DNA of 56,835 nt from positions 1 through 56,835 of the forward strand of contig JAAWQS010000007.1 in the NCBI GenBank assembly GCA_022800665.1, in the 5' to 3' direction. Shown piece by piece: positions 22,244-29,765 of the stretch. Within the stretch, counting starts at the first letter, position 1; every line of letters begins with the position of its first letter. The notes below the pieces were generated by a model, which searched no databases, was not told the DNA's origin, and saw only the letters and a program-made list of their open reading frames with translations. The position numbers and the translations under genes were made by a program. This stretch comes from Oscillospiraceae bacterium (GTDB lineage Bacteria > Bacillota > Clostridia > Oscillospirales > Oscillospiraceae).

Positions 22244-23215
22244 TTAATTCTTCCTGCGTCTCGCCGCCACGTCCGCATAGACGGCGGCAATAACGATGAT
22301 GCCGGTAATGACCTGCTGATAGTCCTTGGCGGCGCCCAGGGCCAGAATGCCCTCCTGCAGCAGAGCGATGACGAACACGCCGATGACGGTGCCGCTGATA
22401 GAGGCCAGGCCGCCGGCCATAGAGGTTCCGCCCATGACGCACCCTGCGATTGCCTCGTTGTTGTACTGGTCGCCGTAGCCGGGCTGGACGGTGGTATAGG
22501 CGGCTACAAAGAAGATGGCGGCGATGCCCACCAGAGTCCCGCAGATGACGTACGCCAGCATTTTCCATTTCTTCACGTTGACGCCGGAGAGGCGGACAGC
22601 CTCCTGGTTACTGCCCAGGCAGAGTATGTACCGGCCAGCCCGCGTCTGATTGAGGATAACGGCGCACAGCGCCGCGAAAGCCAGGAAAATGATAAGGCCC
22701 ACAGGGATACTGCCCATCTTGATGAGGTTTCGGTACCAGCCGCCCGGCGCGGAGCTCTGGGGCCAGCTGACGGTCTGGGTCTTGGTAAAGACGGAGGCCA
22801 GACCTTTGGCGATGTTCATGCTGGCCATGGAGACGATAAAGGGCGGTACAGAGCAGTAGGCCACCAGATAACCGTTAAACACGCCGAAGAGCATACCCAC
22901 CAGCACGCTCAATACCAGGCTGATTCCCATAGGCACGCCGTAGCTGGTCAGGCAGAAGCCGGAGATCAGCGCGGCGCAGAACATGACCGGTCCAATGGAG
23001 AAGTCGATACCGCCGGTGGCGATGACAAAGGTCACGCCCAGGGACAGGAAGCCCAGGAAATAGGCGTAGTTCAGCGCACTGAGGATGCGGGGCAGGCCGG
23101 CGAAGTTTTTGTTGGCCAGGCTGAACAGCAGGTACATCAGCGCCAGTACGCCGCACAGCACGATCCGGTTGAAGCCGGCCTTTTTCACAATGGGATGTTG
23201 TTTCAGTTTTTCCAA
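22244..23215 (-). CDS. sugar ABC transporter permease (RbsC-like), first of two
   Basis: This 323-residue polytopic membrane protein has the family motif FVIATGGIDFSIG (about residue 63) and LGSNQEAVRLSGVNV in the coupling region. It begins with TTG at 23215 (MEKLKQHP..), chosen because GGAGG lies 7 bp upstream and no ATG is nearby. It is the first gene of the transporter operon. Its divergence from the second permease argues for a heterodimer rather than a recent duplication. Confidence 0.92.
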   Translation of the reverse strand: MEKLKQHPIVKKAGFNRIVLCGVLALMYLLFSLANKNFAGLPRILSALNYAYFLGFLSLGVTFVIATGGIDFSIGPVMFCAALISGFCLTSYGVPMGISLVLSVLVGMLFGVFNGYLVAYCSVPPFIVSMASMNIAKGLASVFTKTQTVSWPQSSAPGGWYRNLIKMGSIPVGLIIFLAFAALCAVILNQTRAGRYILCLGSNQEAVRLSGVNVKKWKMLAYVICGTLVGIAAIFFVAAYTTVQPGYGDQYNNEAIAGCVMGGTSMAGGLASISGTVIGVFVIALLQEGILALGAAKDYQQVITGIIVIAAVYADVAARRRKN

Positions 23216-23302
23216 CTCGTTCCCTCCAATTCAGCCGCTTGGGGCAGTTTTTGTTGAATTTACACAGCGCAACACCAAGTCGAAACGTTTTGCTTTGGCT
23301 TG

Positions 23303-23339
23303 TATACGTTATTATCGTATATTTCCTGCCTCTTGTCAA
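23303..23339 (-). promoter_or_regulatory. sugar transporter promoter with overlapping palindromic operator
   Basis: On the minus strand TTGACA (23334-23339) and GATAAT (23311-23316) are 17 bp apart. TATACG-N7-CGTATA (23303-23321) is a perfect inverted repeat covering the -10. A further 13-bp palindrome GGAAACTGTTTCC lies upstream (23393-23405), and CGAAACGTTTTG, with the AAACGTTT core typical of LacI-family sites, lies in the leader (23281-23292). Confidence 0.75.
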
Positions 23340-23409
23340 CCCCTTATTTGTAGAAATTGTAAAAGGAAATTCATACAAAATTCACATTTTTAGGAAACTG
23401 TTTCCAATT

Positions 23410-23433
23410 GCCCATCCTAAAAACAGGATGGGC
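23410..23433. terminator. hairpin after the Uma2 gene
   Basis: GCCCATCCT pairs perfectly with AGGATGGGC around AAAAAC. U tracts are weak on both strands; its position suits the end of the minus-strand gene at 23438. Confidence 0.5.
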
Positions 23434-23437
23434 AGCG

Positions 23438-24010
23438 TCACCCGGCGGCACGATAGAAGATGTCCTCCAGGCGAATGACAAAGTCTTCATACAGGCTGCA
23501 GGTGAATTCCGCCGCAGTCTCGGCCCGCTCCTGGGGCGTCATATCCGCCAGCACATAGTCGGGATGAAGGGTGTAGACCGCGTGCAGCACAAGCTTTTTG
23601 TTCTCCAGAAGATACTGCTCCACCGCCTTCTCACTGGGACTGACAATCCAATATTCCCGGACGCCGTATTTTTCATAGACATCTTTTTTTCGTCCCCGGT
23701 CATTCTTTGCCGTACCAGGGGAAAGCACCTCCACCACCAGGTCGGGAGCGCCGTGTACCCCGTTCCATTTGATTTTCTCCGCATCGCACACAACCATGAA
23801 ATCCGGGATAAACCGGTCCTCCTCGCTCAAGAAGACCGCCTCGCCGTCGCCGAACGGCTCGCAATCCTTCCACAGCAGGTAATTTCCAAAAATCCGGCTG
23901 ATGTTCCGGGCAATCCGGTTGTGATTGGTTGCGGCAGGCGACATGGCCACCAGTTCCCCGTTGATCAGTTCCTCCCGAAACGCATCCTGATAAGCTAAAT
24001 TCCCGTTCAT
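23438..24010 (-). CDS. Uma2-family PD-(D/E)XK endonuclease (DUF820)
   Basis: This 190-residue protein has the Uma2 core: ELINGELVAMSPA near the N terminus, RFIPDFMVVCD (catalytic Asp) and GAPDLVVEVLSPGT, whose ExL replaces the usual ExK. GVREYWIVSP and a C-terminal helix follow. Uma2 proteins are abundant in bacteria and are restriction-fold nucleases whose cellular role is mostly unknown. GGGGGG precedes the ATG. It stands alone between the sugar operon and the GTPase gene. Confidence 0.85.
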   Translation of the reverse strand: MNGNLAYQDAFREELINGELVAMSPAATNHNRIARNISRIFGNYLLWKDCEPFGDGEAVFLSEEDRFIPDFMVVCDAEKIKWNGVHGAPDLVVEVLSPGTAKNDRGRKKDVYEKYGVREYWIVSPSEKAVEQYLLENKKLVLHAVYTLHPDYVLADMTPQERAETAAEFTCSLYEDFVIRLEDIFYRAAG

Positions 24011-24096
24011 AAACTGTACCCCCCTTTATGGTATAATTAGGTCATACTATTGTAACCCGAAAACCGCCGCAAAACAAGTACCGCTTTTGCAGGCTC

Positions 24097-24124
24097 TTGC
24101 GTTGTCCGAAAAATATGATATACT
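24097..24124 (+). promoter_or_regulatory. promoter of the GTPase-NYN fusion gene
   Basis: TTGCGT (24097-24102) and TATACT (24119-24124) are 16 bp apart, 31 bp upstream of the ATG at 24156. No attenuator-like leader of the tetM kind is visible. Confidence 0.5.
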
Positions 24125-24155
24125 TGATACAAACAAAACGCATTGGGGAATCGAC

Positions 24156-26771
24156 ATGAAAAAACTGGTTGTGGGCATTCTGGCCCACGTAGACGCGGGA
24201 AAAACCACCTTATCGGAGGCTATACTCTACACAACAGGCAGCATCCGCAGCCTGGGCCGTGTGGACCGCCGGGACGCCTTTCTGGACACCGACGGCCTGG
24301 AGCGGGAGCGGGGCATCACCATCTTTTCCAAGCAGGCCGTCTTCCCGCTGGGGGACGTCCAGGCCACGCTGCTGGACACGCCTGGACACGTGGATTTTTC
24401 CACCGAGATGGAGCGGACCCTGCAAGTCCTGGACTGTGCCATACTGGTCATCAGCGGCACGGACGGGGTGCAGGCCCACACCCGGACCCTATGGCGGCTG
24501 CTGGAACGGCGCCGGCTGCCTGTCTTTCTCTTTGTCAACAAAATGGACCTGGCCGGTACGGACCGGGACGCCCTTCTTGCCGCCCTGCAGGGCGGATTGG
24601 ACGAGGGCTGTCTGGACTGCGCCCGGTCCTCCTTCCAGGAGGACGCCGCCACGCTGGATGAGGACGCGCTGACAGAATATCTGGACACCGGCGGACTGTC
24701 CGGAGAAACATGTTCCGCTCTTATACAAGCCCGGAAGCTGTTTCCTTGCTGGTTCGGCTCTGCATTGAAGCTGGAGGGCGTGGAGGAATTTCTCCAGGGA
24801 TTGGCGCAGTACAGCCCCCGCCCGGCCTATCCGGAACAGTTTGGAGCGAAGGTGTACAAAATTGGCCGAGATGCCCAGGGAAACCGGCTCACTTACATGA
24901 AAATAACCGGCGGCGTACTGCGTGTAAAGGACACCGTTGCCGTCGCAGGGGAGGATGTCCGGGAGGAAAAAGCGGAGCAGATCCGCATTTATTCCGGCGC
25001 AAAATTCCAGGCTGTACCCGCCGCCGAAGCCGGGACAGTCTGCGCCGTTACAGGACTGTCCCGCACCCGGTCCGGCCAGGGGCTGGGTATCGAATCCTCT
25101 GCCGCCGCCCCGGCGTTGGAGCCGGCGCTCAACTACCGCCTGCTGCTGCCGGAGGGGATAGACCCCCACGCTGTGCTGGACAAGCTGCTGGTTCTGGCGG
25201 AGGAGGACCCCCAGCTGCACATTTTCTGGAATGAACGGCTCCAGGAAATCCAGCTGCAGCTGATGGGACAGGTACAGCTGGAGGTGCTGCGGGCGGTTAT
25301 CCGCCAGCGGTTCGGGTTCCAGGCGGACTTTGCAACCGGCGGCATTGTGTATAAGGAGACCATCGCCGCACCGGTGGAGGGCGTGGGACACTACGAGCCG
25401 CTGCGCCATTATTCGGAGGTGCATCTGCTGCTGGAGCCGGGCAGAGCGGGCAGCGGCTTACATTTCGCATCCGTCTGCGGGGAAGACCAGCTGGACCGCA
25501 ACTGGCAGCGGCTGATTCTGACCCATCTGGCGGAGAAACGGCATGTGGGCGTGCTCACCGGCGCGCCCATTACCGACATGAAAATCACCCTCACGGCAGG
25601 CCGTGCCCACATCAAGCACACCGAGGGCGGCGACTTCCGGCAGGCCACCTACCGGGCCGTACGCCAGGGGCTGATGTCGGCGGAAAGCATACTGCTGGAG
25701 CCGTGGTATGACTTCCGGCTGGAGATTCCCAGCCAGAATGTGGGCCGGGCTATGAACGATATACAGCAGATGGGCGGACGGTTCGAGCCGCCGGACACAG
25801 CGGGCGGTATGACGGCGCTGTCCGGCAGTGCGCCGGTGTCGGAGATGGAGGGCTACTGGCAGTCCGTGACCGCTTACACCCGCGGCCAGGGGCGGCTGAG
25901 CTGTACGCTGCGGGGCTATGAGCCGTGCCACAACCAGGCGGCGGCGGTGGAGGCCGCCGGGTACGACCCGGAACGGGATGTGGACAATCCGGCGGACTCG
26001 GTCTTCTGCTCCCATGGGGCGGGCTTTGTGGTGAAGTGGAACGAGGCGCCGGCCCACGCCCATGTGTCCAGCGGCCTCCGGCTGGGGGAAATGGAGGAGG
26101 ATATCCCGCCGCCCGCCGTCCGGAGCTGCGCCTCCCCGTCCAGTCCCGGCTCCAAGGCGGAGGAGGAGGCCTTACAGGCGATTTTTGAGCGGACTTACGG
26201 TCAGGTGAAGCGGCGGGAGTTCCAGCCTGTGCCGAAACGTCCTCCCAGCGGCGTCCAGACCCGGACCGTACCGCCCCGTGCGCTGGGTCCGGAGTATCTG
26301 CTGGTGGACGGTTACAATGTGATCTTTGCATGGGACGAGCTGAAAAAGGCGGCGCAGGACAGCCTGGAGCGGGCCAGATATATGCTTATGGACATCCTGT
26401 GCAACTACCAGGGGTTCAAAAAGAATGTCGTCATTCTGGTCTTTGACGCATACAAGGTCAAGGGCAATCCGGGTTCGGTGGAGCGCTACCGCAATATCCA
26501 TGTGGCGTATACCAAGGAGGCGGAGACAGCGGACGCCTACATTGAGCGGGCAACCTACGAGATTGCCAAGGACCACCGGGTGCGGGTGGCGACGTCGGAC
26601 AATCTGGAGCAGCTGATTATTCTGGGACACGGCGCGGTGCGGGTGTCAGCCAGGGATTTCCTGGCGGAAATCGAGGCGGTGGAGGGCCGTATTTCCCAGC
26701 TGATTGAGCAGAACAATCTGCAAGGCCGCGCCTTCCGCCAGCTCCGGCACCAGCTGAAAGAGAAGCAATAG
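24156..26771 (+). CDS. TetM/EF-G-like ribosomal-protection GTPase fused to a Rae1/YacP NYN ribonuclease domain
   Basis: This is an 871-residue two-part protein. Residues ~1-620 follow the tetracycline ribosomal-protection/EF-G plan: G1 AHVDAGKTT, G3 DTPGHVDF, G4 NKMD, then the beta-barrel and domains III-V. After a Pro/Ser-rich linker, residues ~710-860 form a NYN domain: LLVDGYNVIFAW, VILVFDAYK, KEAETADAYIERAT and VRVATSDNLEQ. All four acidic positions are kept, as in Rae1 (YacP), which cuts mRNA in the ribosomal A site. Both halves are thus expected at the A site. GGGGAA precedes the ATG; an upstream in-frame ATG lies in the promoter and is rejected. It may protect or rescue ribosomes; tetracycline resistance is not shown. 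Confidence 0.85.
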   Translation: MKKLVVGILAHVDAGKTTLSEAILYTTGSIRSLGRVDRRDAFLDTDGLERERGITIFSKQAVFPLGDVQATLLDTPGHVDFSTEMERTLQVLDCAILVISGTDGVQAHTRTLWRLLERRRLPVFLFVNKMDLAGTDRDALLAALQGGLDEGCLDCARSSFQEDAATLDEDALTEYLDTGGLSGETCSALIQARKLFPCWFGSALKLEGVEEFLQGLAQYSPRPAYPEQFGAKVYKIGRDAQGNRLTYMKITGGVLRVKDTVAVAGEDVREEKAEQIRIYSGAKFQAVPAAEAGTVCAVTGLSRTRSGQGLGIESSAAAPALEPALNYRLLLPEGIDPHAVLDKLLVLAEEDPQLHIFWNERLQEIQLQLMGQVQLEVLRAVIRQRFGFQADFATGGIVYKETIAAPVEGVGHYEPLRHYSEVHLLLEPGRAGSGLHFASVCGEDQLDRNWQRLILTHLAEKRHVGVLTGAPITDMKITLTAGRAHIKHTEGGDFRQATYRAVRQGLMSAESILLEPWYDFRLEIPSQNVGRAMNDIQQMGGRFEPPDTAGGMTALSGSAPVSEMEGYWQSVTAYTRGQGRLSCTLRGYEPCHNQAAAVEAAGYDPERDVDNPADSVFCSHGAGFVVKWNEAPAHAHVSSGLRLGEMEEDIPPPAVRSCASPSSPGSKAEEEALQAIFERTYGQVKRREFQPVPKRPPSGVQTRTVPPRALGPEYLLVDGYNVIFAWDELKKAAQDSLERARYMLMDILCNYQGFKKNVVILVFDAYKVKGNPGSVERYRNIHVAYTKEAETADAYIERATYEIAKDHRVRVATSDNLEQLIILGHGAVRVSARDFLAEIEAVEGRISQLIEQNNLQGRAFRQLRHQLKEKQ

Positions 26772-26775
26772 CACA

Positions 26776-26985
26776 ATGAACGTTGACTTCCAGCGGTTTG
26801 ACTGCACAGAATTTCATTCGTTTTTCCCGCTGCCGGAGACTACGCGCCACACGCTGCTGCCGGACAAGATGGGGCTGCACTTTTTCAAGTTGAAAAAGCG
26901 CCCCAACGAGATCAACGAAAAGGGTGCGCTGCTGTTATGGCTGCCGCTGTTCAGAGGGGAAACAGAGGAGGAGCTGGTACTATAA
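26776..26985 (+). pseudogene. remnant of an Rpn-family (PD-(D/E)XK) recombination-promoting nuclease
   Basis: The 69-codon frame (FHSFFPLPETTRH, LLPDKMGLHFFKLKK, LLLWLPLFRGETEEEL) resembles the middle-to-C-terminal part of Rpn/transposase-like nucleases, where DK.ELHFxELKK and LLWLxFLxAxTEEEL are typical. The N-terminal catalytic part is missing and the frame stops early. No good ribosome binding site precedes it, 4 bp after the GTPase stop. It is probably a non-functional fragment. Confidence 0.5.
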
Positions 26986-26987
26986 GA

Positions 26988-27028
26988 GAAGACTGGGAGC
27001 GCCGCCATGACGCCCCCAGTCTTCTTTT
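26988..27028. terminator. bidirectional terminator
   Basis: GAAGACTGGG (26988-26997) pairs with CCCAGTCTTC (27015-27024), followed by TTTTCT on the plus strand. It separates converging transcription units. Confidence 0.85.
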
Positions 27029-27045
27029 CTCGCAAATACAAGGTA

Positions 27046-27795
27046 TTACAGAACCTTCGCCAAAAACAGCTTCAGCCGCTCGCTGGACGGATTGCCGAAC
27101 AGCTCTTCGGGGGAGTTCTCCTCCACAATTGCGCCGCCGTCCATAAAAATGACCCGGCTGCCTACCTCTCTGGCAAAGCCCATCTCGTGCGTCACAACCA
27201 CCATAGTCATGCCCTCGCCGGCCAGGTCCCGCATGACCTCCAGCACCTCGCCCACCATCTCAGGGTCCAGGGCGGAGGTAGGCTCGTCAAAGAGCATGAC
27301 CTCCGGCTCCATACACAACGCCCGCACAATGGCAATCCGCTGCTTCTGTCCGCCGGACAGCTGGCCCGGATAGGCTGCCGCCCGGTCCGCCAGGCCCACC
27401 CGGTCCAGCAGAGCCAACGCCTTTTGTTCGGACGCCTCCTTGTTCTTTTTCAGCGCCTTGATGGGAGCCAGCGTCATATTCTCCAGAATCGTCATGTGGG
27501 GAAAGAGGTTGAAGTGCTGGAACACCATGCCCATTTTCTGCCGGTGGATGTCGATGTTCACCTTTGGGTCCGTGATATCCACGCCGCCAAAGGAAACCTT
27601 GCCGCCTGTAGGCCGCTCCAGCAGGTTCAGGCACCGCAGGAAGGTGGACTTCCCGGACCCGGACGGCCCGATGACCACCACCACCTCGCCTCTGCGGATA
27701 TCCGCCGTTACGCCGTTGAGGGCGTGAATCTGACCGCCCTTGAAATGCTTCTCCAGGTTTTCCACCCGAATCAGTACATCGCCTTTACCGCTCAC
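27046..27795 (-). CDS. polar amino-acid ABC transporter ATP-binding protein (GlnQ-like)
   Basis: This 249-residue ABC ATPase has Walker [14 protein letters not shown] (about residue 40), Q-loop [13 protein letters not shown], signature LSGGQKQR and Walker [14 protein letters not shown], with the H-loop VVVTHEM. The QHFNLFPH segment is typical of the glutamine/arginine/histidine group. It starts with GTG at 27795, overlapping the permease stop by 11 bp, with GGAGG inside the permease end. Confidence 0.94.
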   Translation of the reverse strand: MSGKGDVLIRVENLEKHFKGGQIHALNGVTADIRRGEVVVVIGPSGSGKSTFLRCLNLLERPTGGKVSFGGVDITDPKVNIDIHRQKMGMVFQHFNLFPHMTILENMTLAPIKALKKNKEASEQKALALLDRVGLADRAAAYPGQLSGGQKQRIAIVRALCMEPEVMLFDEPTSALDPEMVGEVLEVMRDLAGEGMTMVVVTHEMGFAREVGSRVIFMDGGAIVEENSPEELFGNPSSERLKLFLAKVL

Positions 27796-28555
27796 TGCTG
27801 CGCAGCCTCCTTTCCAGCCTGTTGACCAGCCAGCTGAGTATCATGACCATTGCCAGATAAATCAACGCCACTCCGAACAGCGCCATGAAGCCGCCGTAGG
27901 TTTTGCCGGTAATCAGCTGGGCGGCTTTGGTCAGATCCCGCAGGCCGATGACCGTGACAATGGAGGTTTCTTTCAGGAGGGTGATCAGCTCGTTGCCCAG
28001 GGCGGGCAGGATATTCTTGATCGCCTGGGGGATGATAATGTGCCACATGGTCTGGATGTAGTTCAGGCCCAGGCTCCGTCCGGCCTCCATCTGCCCGCTG
28101 TCCACGCTCATCAGGCCGCCCCGGATGATCTCCGCCACATATGCGCCGGAGTTGATGCCAAAGGACAGGGCCGCGATGCCCACCAGATTCCGGCTGGACT
28201 TGAAGATAACAAAGCCCATAATCAGCAGCTGCACCATCATGGGCGTGCCGCGGATAACCGTGGTATAGATTTTGCATACCAGGTTCAGGACGCCCAACAG
28301 GAAGCTGGGCCGCTCCTCCCGCCGCTGGTCGTGGAACGTACGCACCATAGCCACCAGCAGGCCCAGGACAAAGCCCAGAATCAGGGCCAGCACCGCAACC
28401 TTCAGCGTGTTGCCGATGCCCTCGATATACATGTTCCACCGGCCCTCCTGTACGAAAGCCTGATAGAAGTCCTTGTTCAGTTTTTCCCAGGGACCCAGGA
28501 CCGTCCCGCCCTGGGCGGATGCAAGCAGCTGCTCGCACCAGTCAATCCATCCCAT
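27785..28555 (-). CDS. polar amino-acid ABC transporter permease
   Basis: This 256-residue HisM/GlnP-type permease has about five membrane helices. The TxxR-like segment is [15 protein letters not shown], and the EAA loop is [23 protein letters not shown]. An N-terminal extension of about 45 residues precedes the first helix. AAAGGAAAGAGG precedes the ATG. It lies between the binding protein (76 bp upstream) and the ATPase (overlapping). Confidence 0.93.
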   Translation of the reverse strand: MGWIDWCEQLLASAQGGTVLGPWEKLNKDFYQAFVQEGRWNMYIEGIGNTLKVAVLALILGFVLGLLVAMVRTFHDQRREERPSFLLGVLNLVCKIYTTVIRGTPMMVQLLIMGFVIFKSSRNLVGIAALSFGINSGAYVAEIIRGGLMSVDSGQMEAGRSLGLNYIQTMWHIIIPQAIKNILPALGNELITLLKETSIVTVIGLRDLTKAAQLITGKTYGGFMALFGVALIYLAMVMILSWLVNRLERRLRSSER

Positions 28556-28631
28556 CGCGCCTCTTTCCTTTCCTCAATTCCTCTATATCAGAAAGGGCGG
28601 CCTGCGCCGCCCCGTCTGTATGTTCCTGCTG

Positions 28632-29492
28632 TTAAGCCTTGATGTACTTATCCACTACAGCCTGTACGGAACCGTCGTCCATCAGCTCCTTCAGGGCCGT
28701 GTTCACCAGGTCCATCAGCTCTGTGCTGCCCTTCTTCATGGCAATGGCGTAGTCCTCAACAGTAAACTCGGTGTCCAGAATCTTCAAACCGGGATTAGCT
28801 GCCACGTAAGCCTTAGCGGGTTCGTTGTCGATGACCACGCAGTCCACCTGACCGGCCAGCAGAGCCTGAATCGCCACGGAGCCGTTCTCGTAAGCAACCA
28901 CGTGGTCCTCGCCGTAGCCGCCGTTCTCCGGCGTATCGGAGCAGTAGATATAGCCGGTCGTACCATCCTGGGTGCCGATCAGCTCGGCGTTGGCCAGATC
29001 ATCCACAGTGGCGATGCTGGAACCCTCCGGCACGATGATGACCTGTACACCGGTGGCATAGGACTCCGTGAAGTCCATATTCGCCTGACGCTCCTCGTTG
29101 ACGGTGATGCCCGCCATAGCGATGTCGCTCTTGCCGTTCTGCACAGCCAGCATAGCGGCAGTAAAGTCCATATCGTCCACCACCAGTTCCAAGCCCAGTT
29201 TCTCAGCAATGAGGCCCGCAACCTCTACGTCAATACCCTCGAAGCTGCCGTCGTTGGCAACCATCTCATAGGGAGGGAAGGAGGCGTTGGTGGACATATG
29301 CAGCTTTCCGCTCTCCACCACCAGGGTGTTGATGTCAACATCGCCGCTGGAGGCGTCCTGACTGTCCCCGGTGTTCTGGCTGGCATTCTGCGCGTCGTTC
29401 TGGCCGTTGGACGGATTGCCGCCGCTGCTGCCGCAGGCGGCCAGGGCCAGCGCCATCGTCAGGGCCAAAATCAGAGAAAATAACTTTTTCAT
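28632..29492 (-). CDS. polar amino-acid ABC transporter substrate-binding lipoprotein
   Basis: This 286-residue SBP family 3 lipoprotein has signal MKKLFSLILALTMALAL and lipobox LAAC (Cys at residue 20). A Gly/Ser/Asn linker follows, then the family start LHMSTNASFPPYEM, EGIDVEVAGLIAEKLGLEL and the hinge ITVNEERQANMDFTESY. The ATG at 29492 is preceded by GAAAGGA. The ARG-box-like site upstream suggests arginine or another basic amino acid as substrate; the binding-site residues alone do not settle it. Confidence 0.92.
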   Translation of the reverse strand: MKKLFSLILALTMALALAACGSSGGNPSNGQNDAQNASQNTGDSQDASSGDVDINTLVVESGKLHMSTNASFPPYEMVANDGSFEGIDVEVAGLIAEKLGLELVVDDMDFTAAMLAVQNGKSDIAMAGITVNEERQANMDFTESYATGVQVIIVPEGSSIATVDDLANAELIGTQDGTTGYIYCSDTPENGGYGEDHVVAYENGSVAIQALLAGQVDCVVIDNEPAKAYVAANPGLKILDTEFTVEDYAIAMKKGSTELMDLVNTALKELMDDGSVQAVVDKYIKA

Positions 29493-29568
29493 TACAAACA
29501 TCCTTTCTTTGCCGCCGGAAATGGCGGCGGTCTTCCAAACACCCGGCCTGCCGGCTAAGGTATTTGGA

Positions 29569-29597
29569 AGCATACTACAGAGGTTTGTAATTGTCAA
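29569..29597 (-). promoter_or_regulatory. promoter of the amino-acid ABC operon
   Basis: On the minus strand TTGACA (29592-29597) and TATGCT (29569-29574) are 17 bp apart, 77 bp before the binding-protein ATG. Confidence 0.75.
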
Positions 29598-29613
29598 TGG
29601 TTTATTATACAAA

Positions 29614-29631
29614 AATGAATAATTATTGATT
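29614..29631. promoter_or_regulatory. ARG-box-like ArgR/AhrC site
   Basis: AATGAATAATTATTGATT is one base from the symmetric ARG box in its core half-sites (TGAAT..ATTCA). It lies 17 bp upstream of the -35. A second, weaker AT-rich site (TTTATTATACAAAAA) adjoins it, matching the tandem arrangement of ARG boxes. Confidence 0.5.
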
Positions 29632-29738
29632 GGAATTCTTGTAACTTTGCTGTTTTTCGCAAAAAAGCGGGAAAAGATTGGTTGGATTTTGCCGGAGCTT
29701 CCAGAAATCCAGCGTTTGGAATGAATATATACACTTGT

Positions 29739-29762
29739 TATGCAGAGGGGTATCCTTCTGCA
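29739..29762 (-). terminator. weak terminator after glmS
   Basis: TGCAGAGG pairs with CCTTCTGCA around GGTAT just past the glmS stop, without a strong U tract. Confidence 0.35.
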
Positions 29763-29765
29763 CAT

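Noticed and set aside
20042-23257. 1071-codon plus-strand open frame
   Set aside because: It lies exactly opposite the two permeases and the ATPase; its His/Gln/Asp-rich translation is typical of an antisense frame.
24011-24155. tetM-type attenuation leader before the GTPase gene
   Set aside because: No leader peptide with paired terminator and anti-terminator hairpins is visible in the 31 bp between the promoter and the start codon.
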